This document shows positions 1 to 7,205 of a stretch of DNA of 19,587 nt, piece after piece; positions within the stretch are counted from its first letter, which is position 1, and each line of letters opens with the position of its first letter. The notes beneath the pieces are model-generated. The model was given only the letters and a program-made list of their open reading frames with translations, was not told the DNA's origin and did not search any database. Position numbers and translations under genes: made by a program. This DNA comes from Acidobacteriaceae bacterium UBA1795 (GTDB lineage Bacteria > Acidobacteriota > Terriglobia > Terriglobales > Acidobacteriaceae), in assembly GCA_002314435.1 (NCBI GenBank), contig DCFV01000142.1, forward strand, positions 15,263 through 34,849, read 5' to 3'.

Positions 1-239
1 TCGCCGTAGCGGCCGTCGGCGGGGCGGCGTGAGGGCTGCGCGTAACCCACGCGATAGGGCTTGGGCCCAAGGACGCGCAGGAAGGTTTCCGGCGCCATGG
101 TACCGGCGCCTACTTCCACGTCGTATGGCTGCTGGAGAACGCAGCCGCGCTCAGCCCAGAAGCTTTGCAGCCGGAAGAGCAGTTCCTGAAATGTGAGCGG
201 AGTGGGTTTTGCGGGCGACTTGACTGGCGCTGAAGGCAC
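1..239 (-). CDS. glyQ: Glycyl-tRNA synthetase alpha subunit, N-terminal part (cut by window edge)
   Basis: This is the first ~79 residues of the alpha subunit of the bacterial alpha2-beta2 glycyl-tRNA synthetase, which charges tRNA-Gly in the cytoplasm. The translation contains the conserved LTFQELLFRLQSFWAERGC block, then QQPYDVEVGAGT, and ends at YAQPSRRPADGRYG, all hallmarks of GlyQ. The reading frame has a TGA stop shortly upstream and no ATG before the conserved block. The only good start is a GTG at 239, preceded by GAGAGG (249-254) at 9-nt spacing, giving a short Pro/Ala/Lys-rich leader before the family block. The gene lies downstream of recO on the same strand, 219 bp away. The beta subunit would be outside the window. 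Confidence 0.93.
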   Translation of the reverse strand, partial: MPSAPVKSPAKPTPLTFQELLFRLQSFWAERGCVLQQPYDVEVGAGTMAPETFLRVLGPKPYRVGYAQPSRRPADGRYG

Positions 240-346
240 TGGCGATTGCCTCTCGATGAGATTTCAGGACTACGAACAATGCTCGCGGCTGGTTGTGGAC
301 CCGGCGAACAAAAGCGCGCTCAAGGCAAAGAGATACCAAACGAAAC

Positions 347-367
347 GGGGACGGGGGGGAGGGGGGG
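347..367 (+). repeat. Long interrupted G tract, potential G-quadruplex
   Basis: Runs of 4, 7 and 7 guanines are separated by only AC and A in the recO-glyQ intergenic region (240-458). The plus strand could fold as a G-quadruplex. The minus strand, which is the coding strand for glyQ and recO, is C-rich here. The rest of this 219-bp spacer shows no gene, and I could not identify a convincing promoter in it. Confidence 0.6.
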
Positions 368-458
368 TACCCTGTTCCTGCCCAGAACCCACACCGGTTC
401 GGCTCTCGCCCCTAGCCGTTTACAGACAGAGCGATTCGCAGCTTGCACCACAATCTTA

Positions 459-1211
459 TCAGCCGGCGGGGGAACTCTCTGCAAGGCGGGCCAGAGATTC
501 GGCGGTGCGGAGCTTCTTTTCCAAGTGGCGCTCGAGGGACTGGAGTGTGAAGCGACGCAGGTCGCGGGCCTGGCTTCGCGGCCACGGCTCGCCGACAAAG
601 GCCGCGATCGGTGCCCGGAGCATGCGCTGCGCCAGCTGCCAGGACTCGGCGGAGAACTCACTCGAGCTGCGATGGACAGCGCAGAAGAGGCCGTCGCCGT
701 AGGAGTTGAAGGTGATTTCGCCGGGACGCAGCGGCTCACCGCAGGCGGTGCAGTGGACCAGATCGGGCAGCAAGCCCATGAGGCGCGTCATCCAGAGTTG
801 GAAGTAGGTGAGTGGCATCCAGGTCTGCTCGACGGTGGTCTGTTCAAGCACTGTGACAAGGAGGCGGTAGACGGCGTCCTGCGGGTCGCGCTCGGGCAGA
901 ACCTGGTCGAGCAGTTCAGCGAAGAAGCTGAGCACGGCCATGCGGACGGGATCGACGGGAACGGAGAGAGGCGAGCGGAGAATTTCCAGCTGGTCGAGGC
1001 GGACCAGTTCCTGGCGAGGCTTCTCAGCAAACCATGCGCGGACCTGGGTCATGGGTTCGAGAGCGCCGCCGAAGCGCTTGCGGCTTTTGAGAGCGGATTT
1101 CGCTGTGCCCTTGAGACGGCCGTAGTCGCGCGTGAAGACGCTGACGATGAGGTCAGCCTCCTGCACGGGCCAGGTGCGCAGAACCACGGCTTCTGAGGTG
1201 AGCACGGCCAT
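459..1211 (-). CDS. recO: DNA repair protein RecO
   Basis: RecO is the cytoplasmic recombination mediator that acts with RecR/RecF to load RecA onto SSB-coated single-stranded DNA. The 250-aa product has the expected N-terminal OB-fold region (about 1-80, with SEAVVLRTWPVQEADLIV and the RLKGTAKSALKSRKRFGG basic segment). A helical domain follows, with a zinc-finger-like Cys154-x2-Cys157 / Cys177-x2-His180 arrangement and YGDGLFC. The length is typical for the family. The ATG at 1211 gives the family N-terminus directly; its upstream AAGAG is only a weak ribosome-binding site. It lies downstream of the ferredoxin gene, separated by a strong hairpin, and upstream of glyQ. Confidence 0.93.
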   Translation of the reverse strand: MAVLTSEAVVLRTWPVQEADLIVSVFTRDYGRLKGTAKSALKSRKRFGGALEPMTQVRAWFAEKPRQELVRLDQLEILRSPLSVPVDPVRMAVLSFFAELLDQVLPERDPQDAVYRLLVTVLEQTTVEQTWMPLTYFQLWMTRLMGLLPDLVHCTACGEPLRPGEITFNSYGDGLFCAVHRSSSEFSAESWQLAQRMLRAPIAAFVGEPWPRSQARDLRRFTLQSLERHLEKKLRTAESLARLAESSPAG

Positions 1212-1254
1212 CGGCTCTTATCATCGCATCCGCACGGGACCGCGCGCAGACACG

Positions 1255-1287
1255 AACGTCCGCCGCGGGGCTGCCGCGGCGGACGTT
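1255..1287 (-). terminator. Perfect 14-bp hairpin between the ferredoxin gene and recO
   Basis: Arms 1255-1268 and 1274-1287 are perfectly complementary (14 bp, very GC-rich) with a 5-nt loop. The hairpin starts 22 nt after the ferredoxin stop codon in the transcribed (minus) direction. Its T6 tract lies before the stem, not after it, so it is not a canonical intrinsic terminator. It may still stabilise the 3' end or act as a U-tract-less terminator or pause site. The structure is certain; the role is inferred. Confidence 0.5.
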
Positions 1288-1309
1288 GTCACAAAAAACT
1301 CAGAGCCGT

Positions 1310-1570
1310 TTAGCGGCCGAAGTGCGCGGCGTTCTTCTCAGTGAAGTGCGCCCACTTCTCCGGCAGGTCATCCTGCGCGAAGATGGCCGACACGGGGCAG
1401 GCGGGAACGCAAGCGCCGCAGTCGATGCACTCGACCGGATCGATGAACAACTGATCGGCCTCACCGAAGCCGGCTTCGTCCTTCTTGGGGTGGATGCAAT
1501 CGACCGGACAAGCGTCTACGCAGGCGGTGTCCTTGGTGCCGATACAGGGTTCTGCAATTACATATGCCAT
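1310..1570 (-). CDS. fdxA: Seven-iron [3Fe-4S]/[4Fe-4S] ferredoxin (FdxA type)
   Basis: This 86-aa soluble electron carrier has the cysteine spacing of the FdxA family: Cys9-x7-Cys17-x3-Cys21-x3-Cys25, then Cys48-x2-Cys51-x2-Cys54-x3-Cys58-Pro. By analogy with Azotobacter ferredoxin I, Cys9/17/58 should hold the [3Fe-4S] cluster, Cys21/48/51/54 the [4Fe-4S] cluster, and Cys25 would be the non-ligand cysteine. The ATG start is supported by GGAGAG (1578-1583) at 7-nt spacing. The physiological partner cannot be told from the neighbours, which are an inositol monophosphatase-family gene and recO. Confidence 0.95.
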   Translation of the reverse strand: MAYVIAEPCIGTKDTACVDACPVDCIHPKKDEAGFGEADQLFIDPVECIDCGACVPACPVSAIFAQDDLPEKWAHFTEKNAAHFGR

Positions 1571-1606
1571 CTTGAGACTCTCCGGGAAGCGAACTTCTCG
1601 ACGCTG

Positions 1607-1615
1607 ATACTAGCA
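1607..1615 (-). promoter_or_regulatory. Candidate extended -10 promoter for the ferredoxin gene
   Basis: The minus strand reads TGC TAGTAT, an extended -10 match (TGn plus 4/6 of TATAAT), 37 nt upstream of the ferredoxin ATG. This would leave a short 5' leader containing its GGAGAG ribosome-binding site. No good -35 box is seen at 17 bp, which is acceptable for an extended -10 promoter. Confidence 0.35.
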
Positions 1616-1712
1616 TACGACGCCAAAGTTCGACGCAAGGGCGTGAGGCGGCGTTTTGCCATGCGGGAATCAGAAAAAGCATCCCCGCATGAGCAGAGGG
1701 AGCGTATGCGCC

Positions 1713-2609
1713 TCAGGACTTGAGGGCGGCGGCGCGCTGCGCGGCCCACTCAGCCGCGGTGGGGATGGGCGCAAGGTCACGGCCCGCGAACATGTCGGCA
1801 AAAAAGCCGAGCAATTCGTCGTGGATGCGGCCGTTGGATGCCAGGATTTCGTCGCTGGCGAGGCGGAAGGGCTTGCCGGCGAAATCAGTCACACGGCCTC
1901 CGGCTTCTTCCACAAGAAGGATGCCCGCGGCGGTGTCCCAGGGATTCAGATTGAACTCCCAGAATGCTTCCATGCGGCCGGCGGCGACGTAGGCGAGGTC
2001 GAGAGCGGCGGAACCGGCGCGGCGCACGCCGTGGGAGCGCAGGGTGAACTCCTGGTAGAAGTGGATGTTCGGGCTAGCGTGGCGCTTGCGGCTGGGAAAA
2101 CCCGTGGCGACGAGCGACTCGGCCAGCACGGGCGTGCGCGAGGCATGCATTGGCTTGTTGTTGAGCCAGGCGCCCTTGCCGCGCTCCGTCGCAAAGAGCT
2201 CGTCGCGAAGGGGGTCGTAGATGATGCCGGCGACAAGAGTGCCGTCTTCTCCCTGCTTCAAGCCGAACGGACGTTGCTCAAGTCCCATAGAGACGCAGAA
2301 CTGCGGGAAGCCGTGGGCGAAGTTGGTGGTGCCGTCGAGCGGGTCGATGTACCAGCGGAATTCGGCGTCGAGGCGATCGCGCGTGCCCTCTTCGCCGTAG
2401 ATGCCATGCTCGGGGAAGACTTCGCTGAGCCTCGCGCGGATGAGCTTCTCGCTGGTGCGGTCGGCGATGGTGACCAGGTCGACGTCGCCCTTGTACTCGG
2501 TTTCGACGCCCTGGGCATAGAACTCGCGGAGACGCGCGCCGGCTTCGCGGGCGATGGCGGCTGCCTGGGGAACCCAGGTGAAGTTGGAAGCGATTGCGGC
2601 GGTGGTCAC
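1713..2609 (-). CDS. Inositol monophosphatase-family phosphatase
   Basis: This is a Mg2+/Li+-sensitive FIG-superfamily phosphatase (298 aa). All metal-binding motifs are present: YGEEG (Glu73/Glu74), IDPLDGTTNF (Asp89, Asp92), and the C-terminal NPWDTAAG (Asp225). It resembles SuhB/IMPase. The substrate may be myo-inositol phosphate, another sugar phosphate or 3'-phosphoadenosine phosphate, and cannot be settled from sequence alone. The GTG start at 2609 shares one base with the TAG stop of the Hfq-like gene (TAGTG), with GAGG about 8 nt upstream, so translational coupling is likely. The Hfq-like/SuhB-like pairing is notable because SuhB also has an RNA-related role in enterobacteria (rRNA antitermination). 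That link here is speculative. Confidence 0.9.
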   Translation of the reverse strand: MTTAAIASNFTWVPQAAAIAREAGARLREFYAQGVETEYKGDVDLVTIADRTSEKLIRARLSEVFPEHGIYGEEGTRDRLDAEFRWYIDPLDGTTNFAHGFPQFCVSMGLEQRPFGLKQGEDGTLVAGIIYDPLRDELFATERGKGAWLNNKPMHASRTPVLAESLVATGFPSRKRHASPNIHFYQEFTLRSHGVRRAGSAALDLAYVAAGRMEAFWEFNLNPWDTAAGILLVEEAGGRVTDFAGKPFRLASDEILASNGRIHDELLGFFADMFAGRDLAPIPTAAEWAAQRAAALKS

Positions 2610-2908
2610 TAGACGGCCTCGGGGCTTTCGGGAGCGGATACGGGGCGGGGGCCGCGACGGCGGCCGACTTCGGTGATGGTCTGGATCTGATGCTTGTAGA
2701 TGAAGAGGTTCGGCTTGCCTTCACGGGTGAGGCGCAACATGCCGTCGTCGAAATACTCGATCCAGCCGCGCACTTTTTCGCCGTCGCGCAACTTGACGGT
2801 GACGGTGATTTGCCGGTCGCTGAGCGAGCGGAGATAGAGCGCTTCCTGACCGGTTTCGCCCGGCGGCGGCGTCTTGGCGCGGCGGCGGGCGGTGAGTGGA
2901 AGAGTCAT
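2609..2908 (-). CDS. hfq: Divergent Hfq/LSm-family RNA-binding protein
   Basis: This 99-aa protein aligns with Hfq over residues about 22-80. The Sm1 part reads RDGEKVRGWIEYFDD, against Hfq NGIKLQGQIESFDQ. The Sm2 part ends in IYKHQIQTI, matching Hfq VYKHAISTV and retaining the Tyr-Lys-His signature of the proximal RNA site. It has a basic, Pro-rich N-terminal extension and a basic C-tail. By my alignment Hfq Phe42 is replaced by Gly, Tyr25 by Lys, and rim Arg16/Arg17 by Ser/Asp, with a two-residue insertion before the YKH. It is therefore LSm-like but may bind RNA differently from enterobacterial Hfq. It is encoded 58 bp after the VWA gene and overlaps the phosphatase gene by one base. No clear ribosome-binding site precedes the ATG. 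Confidence 0.78.
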   Translation of the reverse strand: MTLPLTARRRAKTPPPGETGQEALYLRSLSDRQITVTVKLRDGEKVRGWIEYFDDGMLRLTREGKPNLFIYKHQIQTITEVGRRRGPRPVSAPESPEAV

Positions 2909-2966
2909 GGTGTCATTTTAGATGCAGGAGCAAGCAGGGAGGATCGAGCCGGAGCGTCAGTGCCGA

Positions 2967-3884
2967 CTAATTCCCTTTCGCCGGGGAGTCGGCGAAGTAG
3001 CCGGTGCGATGGCGGATGTTGAAGGCTCCGGGGGCGGCGCGAGGTACGGTGACGCTGAGGCGGTGAAAGGTTCGGCCGGGCTCCTGATTGTGGGGGTAGT
3101 AGCCCAGCAAATACTGGGTACGCAGGTCTTCGCTGACACGGGCGAAGGCTTTGTCGAGGCCGCCATCGGCGGCGTAGAAGCTCTTGCCGCCGGTTTGCTC
3201 GGCCAGCGTGATCAGCGCGTGCTCCCCTCCGGTGTCGCGCCCGGCGCTGGCGGCGATGGGCACGTCAATGATGCTGTAGATCATGACCTCGTTGCGCAGG
3301 GCCTGCTCGAGCGCCTGCTCGTACGTGGTGTTCTGCACGGTGTCGCCGCCGTCGGAAACGAGGATGAGCACCTTGCGGCCATCTTTCTTACCCAACTGGC
3401 GTGCGCCAAGGTCGATGGCGTCGTAGAGCGCCGTGGCGTCGCCGCCGCGCAGAGCGTTGAGGCCGTGGTCGAGCTGGCTTTCCTTGTTGGTAAAGGGCGT
3501 GACCTCACGAACGAAGGTGGAGAACTCGAGCAGGCTCATCTGGTCTTGCGGGCGCAGCAGGGCGTGAATGAAGCGGCGCGAGGCATCGGCGATGAGGGCG
3601 CGGTCCTTGTAGACACTGCCGCTGGTGTCAACCGCGAGTAAGAGGTTGAGGGGCAGCTCGGACTGGCGTTCGAAGACGGCGATCTGCTGCAGACGGCCGT
3701 CCTCGGCGAGAGCAAAGTCGTCACGCCCGAGGCCGCCGACGATGGCGCCGTTGGCGTCCGTCACGTTGACGAAGACGTTGACGAGCTTTACATCGACGCG
3801 CAGGGTGATTTCGCCCTCCTGCGCAGGCAGGCGAAGAACAGCAAAGAGAAGGATGAGGGCGAGAGCGGTGAGGCTACGGCGCAT
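2967..3884 (-). CDS. Secreted VWA-domain protein (acidobacterial VWFA-related family)
   Basis: This 305-aa protein has a Sec signal peptide (MRRSLTALALILLFAVLRLPAQ) followed by a beta-rich segment (about 24-75, RVDVKLVNVFVNVTD) and a von Willebrand A domain (about 78-240). The MIDAS metal site is visible as Asp86-x-Ser-x-Ser90, Thr151 in TALYD, and Asp178 in VSDGGD. The C-terminal tail (YLLGYYPHN, then RHRTGYFA) is characteristic of the VWFA-related domain expanded in Acidobacteria. The ATG at 3884 is chosen over longer in-frame starts because it gives the signal peptide and has GGAGA (3891-3895) 6 nt upstream. The gene overlaps the end of the MoaD-MoaE gene by 11 bp. Function is unknown; a periplasmic or surface protein-protein interaction role is likely. 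Confidence 0.9.
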   Translation of the reverse strand: MRRSLTALALILLFAVLRLPAQEGEITLRVDVKLVNVFVNVTDANGAIVGGLGRDDFALAEDGRLQQIAVFERQSELPLNLLLAVDTSGSVYKDRALIADASRRFIHALLRPQDQMSLLEFSTFVREVTPFTNKESQLDHGLNALRGGDATALYDAIDLGARQLGKKDGRKVLILVSDGGDTVQNTTYEQALEQALRNEVMIYSIIDVPIAASAGRDTGGEHALITLAEQTGGKSFYAADGGLDKAFARVSEDLRTQYLLGYYPHNQEPGRTFHRLSVTVPRAAPGAFNIRHRTGYFADSPAKGN

Positions 3885-4614
3885 CCGCGCTCTCCACACC
3901 GATCTCCGCGGGAAACGGCTCGCCCGCAGCCCAGACGGCGCCGTCGACGAAGGTTTCCTTCTTCCAGATGGGCACCTGCTGCTTGAGCGTGTCGATGAGC
4001 CAGCGGCTGGCCTCGTAGGCCTGCGCACGATGGGCTGCTGCAACAACGATGAGTACGCTGGTTTCGCCGATGACAAGGCGGCCGAGGCGATGGACGATGG
4101 ATACATGGCGCACGCCGAAACGGGAGCGCGCCGTCACTGCCAGCTCGAGCATTTGCCTTGCGGCCATCTCTTCATAGGCTTCGTAGTCGAGGTGGAGCGT
4201 ACGGCGGCCGCGCGTCTTGCTGCGCACTATGCCGTCGAAGACGACGACCGCGCCGTCTTCCGGCGATTTGGCATGGGCTACGAACGCTGCAGCGTCAATC
4301 GGCTCGCGGGTGAGATAAGTGACAATGTGCTGGGCCGGGTTGTCGTTCTCGTGAGCCTTTGCCGCACGCGGAGATCCTCCGGAAACGGGCGGCAGCAGAC
4401 CGACCTCGTCTCCGTTGTGGAGCGGGGCGGAGGCGGTGGCGTACTCCGCGTTGACGCTGACGGCGATGCCTCTCAGCTCGGCGGTTGGATGCGCGATCGA
4501 GACGGCAGCGAGAAGGTCGGCAACGGTGGCGCCGACGGGGAGGGTCATGGACGTGTGGTTCGCACCGAGCGCGTCCTTCAGAATGCCGAACGCCAGCACT
4601 TGCACGTGAATCAT
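3874..4614 (-). CDS. Fused MoaD-MoaE molybdopterin synthase
   Basis: Molybdopterin synthase converts cyclic pyranopterin monophosphate to molybdopterin. This single 246-aa chain carries both subunits: a MoaD ubiquitin-like sulfur carrier (residues 1-80, ending LLPPVSGG) and a MoaE catalytic domain (about 95-240). MoaE signatures are GAVVVFDGIVRSKTRGR (121-137), HRLGRLVIGE (175-184) and KQQVPIWKKE, where Lys211 and Lys218 correspond to the catalytic lysines of E. coli MoaE. The MoaD Gly79-Gly80, normally the free C-terminus that is adenylated and thiocarboxylated, is internal and followed by Ser81. The ATG at 4614 has no evident Shine-Dalgarno. The gene lies first in a probable operon with the VWA gene. 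No other moa/moe genes are in the window. Confidence 0.92.
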   Translation of the reverse strand: MIHVQVLAFGILKDALGANHTSMTLPVGATVADLLAAVSIAHPTAELRGIAVSVNAEYATASAPLHNGDEVGLLPPVSGGSPRAAKAHENDNPAQHIVTYLTREPIDAAAFVAHAKSPEDGAVVVFDGIVRSKTRGRRTLHLDYEAYEEMAARQMLELAVTARSRFGVRHVSIVHRLGRLVIGETSVLIVVAAAHRAQAYEASRWLIDTLKQQVPIWKKETFVDGAVWAAGEPFPAEIGVESADAP

Positions 4615-4700
4615 AAGGAAAGAATACCGCCTGCACAGGGTTAGACGCGCGATCGGATGAACGGTGATGGCGCGCGGGGTCGAAGATGCGCAGACGCCGC

Positions 4701-4726
4701 AAAGGCCGGCAGGTTTGCCGGCCTTA
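4701..4726 (-). terminator. Probable terminator hairpin downstream of lon
   Basis: Arms 4702-4711 and 4716-4725 form a perfect 10-bp stem (AAGGCCGGCA type) with a 4-nt loop, 24 nt beyond the lon stop. In the minus direction it is followed by only a short T tract (TTTGCGG), so termination strength may be modest. It separates lon from the MoaD-MoaE gene. Confidence 0.6.
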
Positions 4727-4749
4727 CTGCGCTGCGGAACGGGTTGCGA

Positions 4750-7182
4750 TCAGGCGTTTGCCGTTGTGGCCGCCTCGGCGCTGAGGGACAGAGCGTCATG
4801 GCGCGGTTTAAGCAGCGGCAGCGCCACAGCAAGCACATCCTCAATGTGCTTGGCGTAGTGGATAGCGACGCCTTCGGTCATCTCCGGCGTCAGATCTTCT
4901 TCCACGTCCTGGCGGTTGTCGGCGGGCAGGATGATGGTTTCCACTCCAGCCCGCCGCGCGGCCAGGAACTTCTCCTTGATGCCGCCCACCGGCAGCACAT
5001 TGCCGCTGAGTGTGATCTCGCCGGTCATGGCGGTGAGCGGGCGGACGGGCGTATCGGTCAGCAGCGACGCCAGGACCGTGGTCATGGTGACACCGGCCGA
5101 GGGGCCGTCCTTGGGAATGGCGCCCGCTGGCACATGGATGTGCAGGTCGAGTTCCTTGTTGAAGTCCTCGCTCAGGCCGAGGCGCGCATAGTTGGAGCGC
5201 ACCCAGGTGAGCGCGGCCTGCATGGACTCCTGCATCACCTCGCCGATCTGGCCGGTCATGGTGAAGCCGCCCTTGCCCTTCATCTTGTTGGCCTCAATGA
5301 AGAGGATGTCGCCTCCGGCCGGCGTCCAGGCCAGGCCGACTGCAACGCCGGGGCGCTTGACGCGCTCCGCCACTTCGGTGTCCACACGAATCTGAATGTG
5401 GCCCAGAAACTCCTTGAGGATGTCGCGGGTGACGGCGAGTTTGTCCGTCTTGCCCTCAACCACACGGCGGGCCTGCTTGCGGCAGACGGTACCTATGACC
5501 TGCTCGAGTTTGCGCACGCCGGCTTCGCGCGTGTAGTGGCGCACGATGTGGCGAATCGCCTGCTCAGGAAATTCGATCTGCTCCTCGTTGATGCCGTTGG
5601 CCTTGATCTGCCGCGGGATGAGGTAGCGCTTGGCGATGTGCACCTTCTCCTCTTCGCTGTAGCCCTGCAGCGGAATGATCTCCATCCGGTCAATCAGCGG
5701 TGGCGGCACGGTGTCGAGCATGTTGGCGGTGCAGATGAAGAGCACCTTGGACAAGTCGAACGGCACGTCGAGGTAGTTGTCGCGGAACGTGTTGTTCTGC
5801 TCAGGGTCCAGAGTTTCAAGCAGGGCCGAGGCCGGGTCGCCACGGAAGTCGCGGCCGAGCTTGTCGATCTCATCGAGCATGATGACCGGGTCGTTGGTTT
5901 CCGCCCGCCGTATGCTCTGAATGATCTGGCCCGGCAACGCGCCGATATAGGTCCGCCGGTGGCCGCGGATCTCTGCCTCGTCGTGCATGCCGCCCAGCGA
6001 GATGCGCTGGAACTTGCGGCCCAGGGCGCGCGCAATGGAGCGGCCAAGCGAGGTTTTACCCACGCCCGGAGGTCCGACAAAGCAGAGGATCGGGCCCTTC
6101 ATGTCTGGCTTCAACTCGAGCACGGAGAGGTAGTCGAGAATGCGCTCCTTCACCTTCTTGAGCTCGTAGTGGTCCTCGTCGAGGATGTCCTTGGCTTTGC
6201 CGATGTCGATCTTTTGGCCGGAGCTCGTGGCCCACGGGAGAACGGCCAGCCACTCGATGTAGTTGCGGGTGAGCGAATAGTCGGCGGCCATAGGCGACAT
6301 GCGTCCGAGGCGATTGAGTTCCTTCATCGCCTCTTTCTTCACGTCGTCGGGCATGCCGGCGGCTTCGATTTTGGCGCGCAGATCGTCGATCTCGCGCTGT
6401 CCTTCGTCCTGTTCGCCGAGTTCCTTCTGGATGGCCTTGAGCTGCTCGCGCAAGTAGTAGTCGCGCTGCGTCTGCTGCACCTGGTCCTGCACTTCGCTCT
6501 GGATCTTGGTGCGCAACTGCTGCACCTCAATTTCCTTGGCGAGATGCTTGTTGAGCAGGTCGAGGCGGTCGAGAATGGCCGGCGCTTCGAGGAGCTTCTG
6601 CTTGTCGTCCGTAGTGAGAAACGGCAGCGAGGAGGCGACGAAGTCGACAAGGCGGCCGGGGTCCTCAATGTTGGCGGCGATGGTGCGCAGCTCATCAGAG
6701 AGGGTCGGCGACTCGGCAACAATCTGCTGGAACTGGCTGATGACGTTGCGCTCGAAGGCCTCAACGTTGGAGTTCGGCTCCGGCTCCACATCTTCGAGGG
6801 TTTCCACCTCGGCGATCATGAAGGGCTCGGTCTGCACATAGCGCAGTACGCGGACCCGCTCCACGCCCTCAGTAAAGACGAAACGGCTCTGGTTGGGCAT
6901 GCGTACAACCTTGTGCACGGTGGCCAGGGTGCCCACGTCGTGCATGTCGCCGGGTGCGGGAGTGTCGAGCCGGGGATCAAGCTGGGCGGCCACAATAATG
7001 GACCGCTCCTCACCCAGGGACTCGATGAGCTGGATAGAGCTTTCACGGCCAACTGTAAGGGGCAGAACAGCATGCGGGAACAGAACCGTATCGCGCACGG
7101 GCAGGACCGGGATCCTGCGGGGACCTGCGCCCTGCGAGGCAGAGGGGGTCGAAGGAGCAAGAATGGTTGGCAGGTTCGGCAT
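4750..7182 (-). CDS. lon: ATP-dependent Lon protease (LonA)
   Basis: Lon is the cytoplasmic AAA+ serine protease that degrades misfolded and regulatory proteins. The 810-aa product has the full LonA layout. The N-terminal substrate-binding domain covers about 20-220 and begins PVLPVRDTVLFPHAVLPL. A coiled segment around 230-290 includes YYLREQLKAIQKELGE. The AAA+ module has Walker A GPPGVGKT at 370-377 and Walker B VIMLDEID at 433-440. The C-terminal protease domain has catalytic Ser695 in PKDGPSAG and Lys736 in GGIKEK. The ATG at 7182 is preferred over an in-frame TTG 18 bp upstream because AAAGGA sits 6 nt before it. A hairpin follows the stop. No CIRCE element or clear heat-shock promoter was found in its upstream spacer. 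Confidence 0.97.
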   Translation of the reverse strand: MPNLPTILAPSTPSASQGAGPRRIPVLPVRDTVLFPHAVLPLTVGRESSIQLIESLGEERSIIVAAQLDPRLDTPAPGDMHDVGTLATVHKVVRMPNQSRFVFTEGVERVRVLRYVQTEPFMIAEVETLEDVEPEPNSNVEAFERNVISQFQQIVAESPTLSDELRTIAANIEDPGRLVDFVASSLPFLTTDDKQKLLEAPAILDRLDLLNKHLAKEIEVQQLRTKIQSEVQDQVQQTQRDYYLREQLKAIQKELGEQDEGQREIDDLRAKIEAAGMPDDVKKEAMKELNRLGRMSPMAADYSLTRNYIEWLAVLPWATSSGQKIDIGKAKDILDEDHYELKKVKERILDYLSVLELKPDMKGPILCFVGPPGVGKTSLGRSIARALGRKFQRISLGGMHDEAEIRGHRRTYIGALPGQIIQSIRRAETNDPVIMLDEIDKLGRDFRGDPASALLETLDPEQNNTFRDNYLDVPFDLSKVLFICTANMLDTVPPPLIDRMEIIPLQGYSEEEKVHIAKRYLIPRQIKANGINEEQIEFPEQAIRHIVRHYTREAGVRKLEQVIGTVCRKQARRVVEGKTDKLAVTRDILKEFLGHIQIRVDTEVAERVKRPGVAVGLAWTPAGGDILFIEANKMKGKGGFTMTGQIGEVMQESMQAALTWVRSNYARLGLSEDFNKELDLHIHVPAGAIPKDGPSAGVTMTTVLASLLTDTPVRPLTAMTGEITLSGNVLPVGGIKEKFLAARRAGVETIILPADNRQDVEEDLTPEMTEGVAIHYAKHIEDVLAVALPLLKPRHDALSLSAEAATTANA

Positions 7183-7188
7183 TGAGTG

Positions 7189-7194
7189 TCCTTT
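7189..7194 (-). promoter_or_regulatory. Ribosome-binding site that decides the lon start
   Basis: AAAGGA on the minus strand lies 6 nt upstream of the ATG at 7182. The alternative TTG at 7200 would start upstream of this site, so the site supports the shorter product. Confidence 0.7.
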
Positions 7195-7205
7195 TATCAA
7201 CTTTC

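Noticed and set aside
246..1196. Plus-strand open frame opposite recO
   Set aside because: Antisense shadow of recO with no recognisable domain. RecO motifs on the minus strand explain the region.
3885..4106. Longer N-terminus for the VWA protein
   Set aside because: The extra 74 residues are the MoaE coding region read in another frame, and they would bury the signal peptide. The ATG at 3884 has a good ribosome-binding site.
4657..7185. Very long plus-strand open frame (842 codons) opposite lon
   Set aside because: It is a shadow of the lon coding strand caused by high GC at third codon positions. The translation is low in protein-like motifs, and Lon on the other strand is unmistakable.
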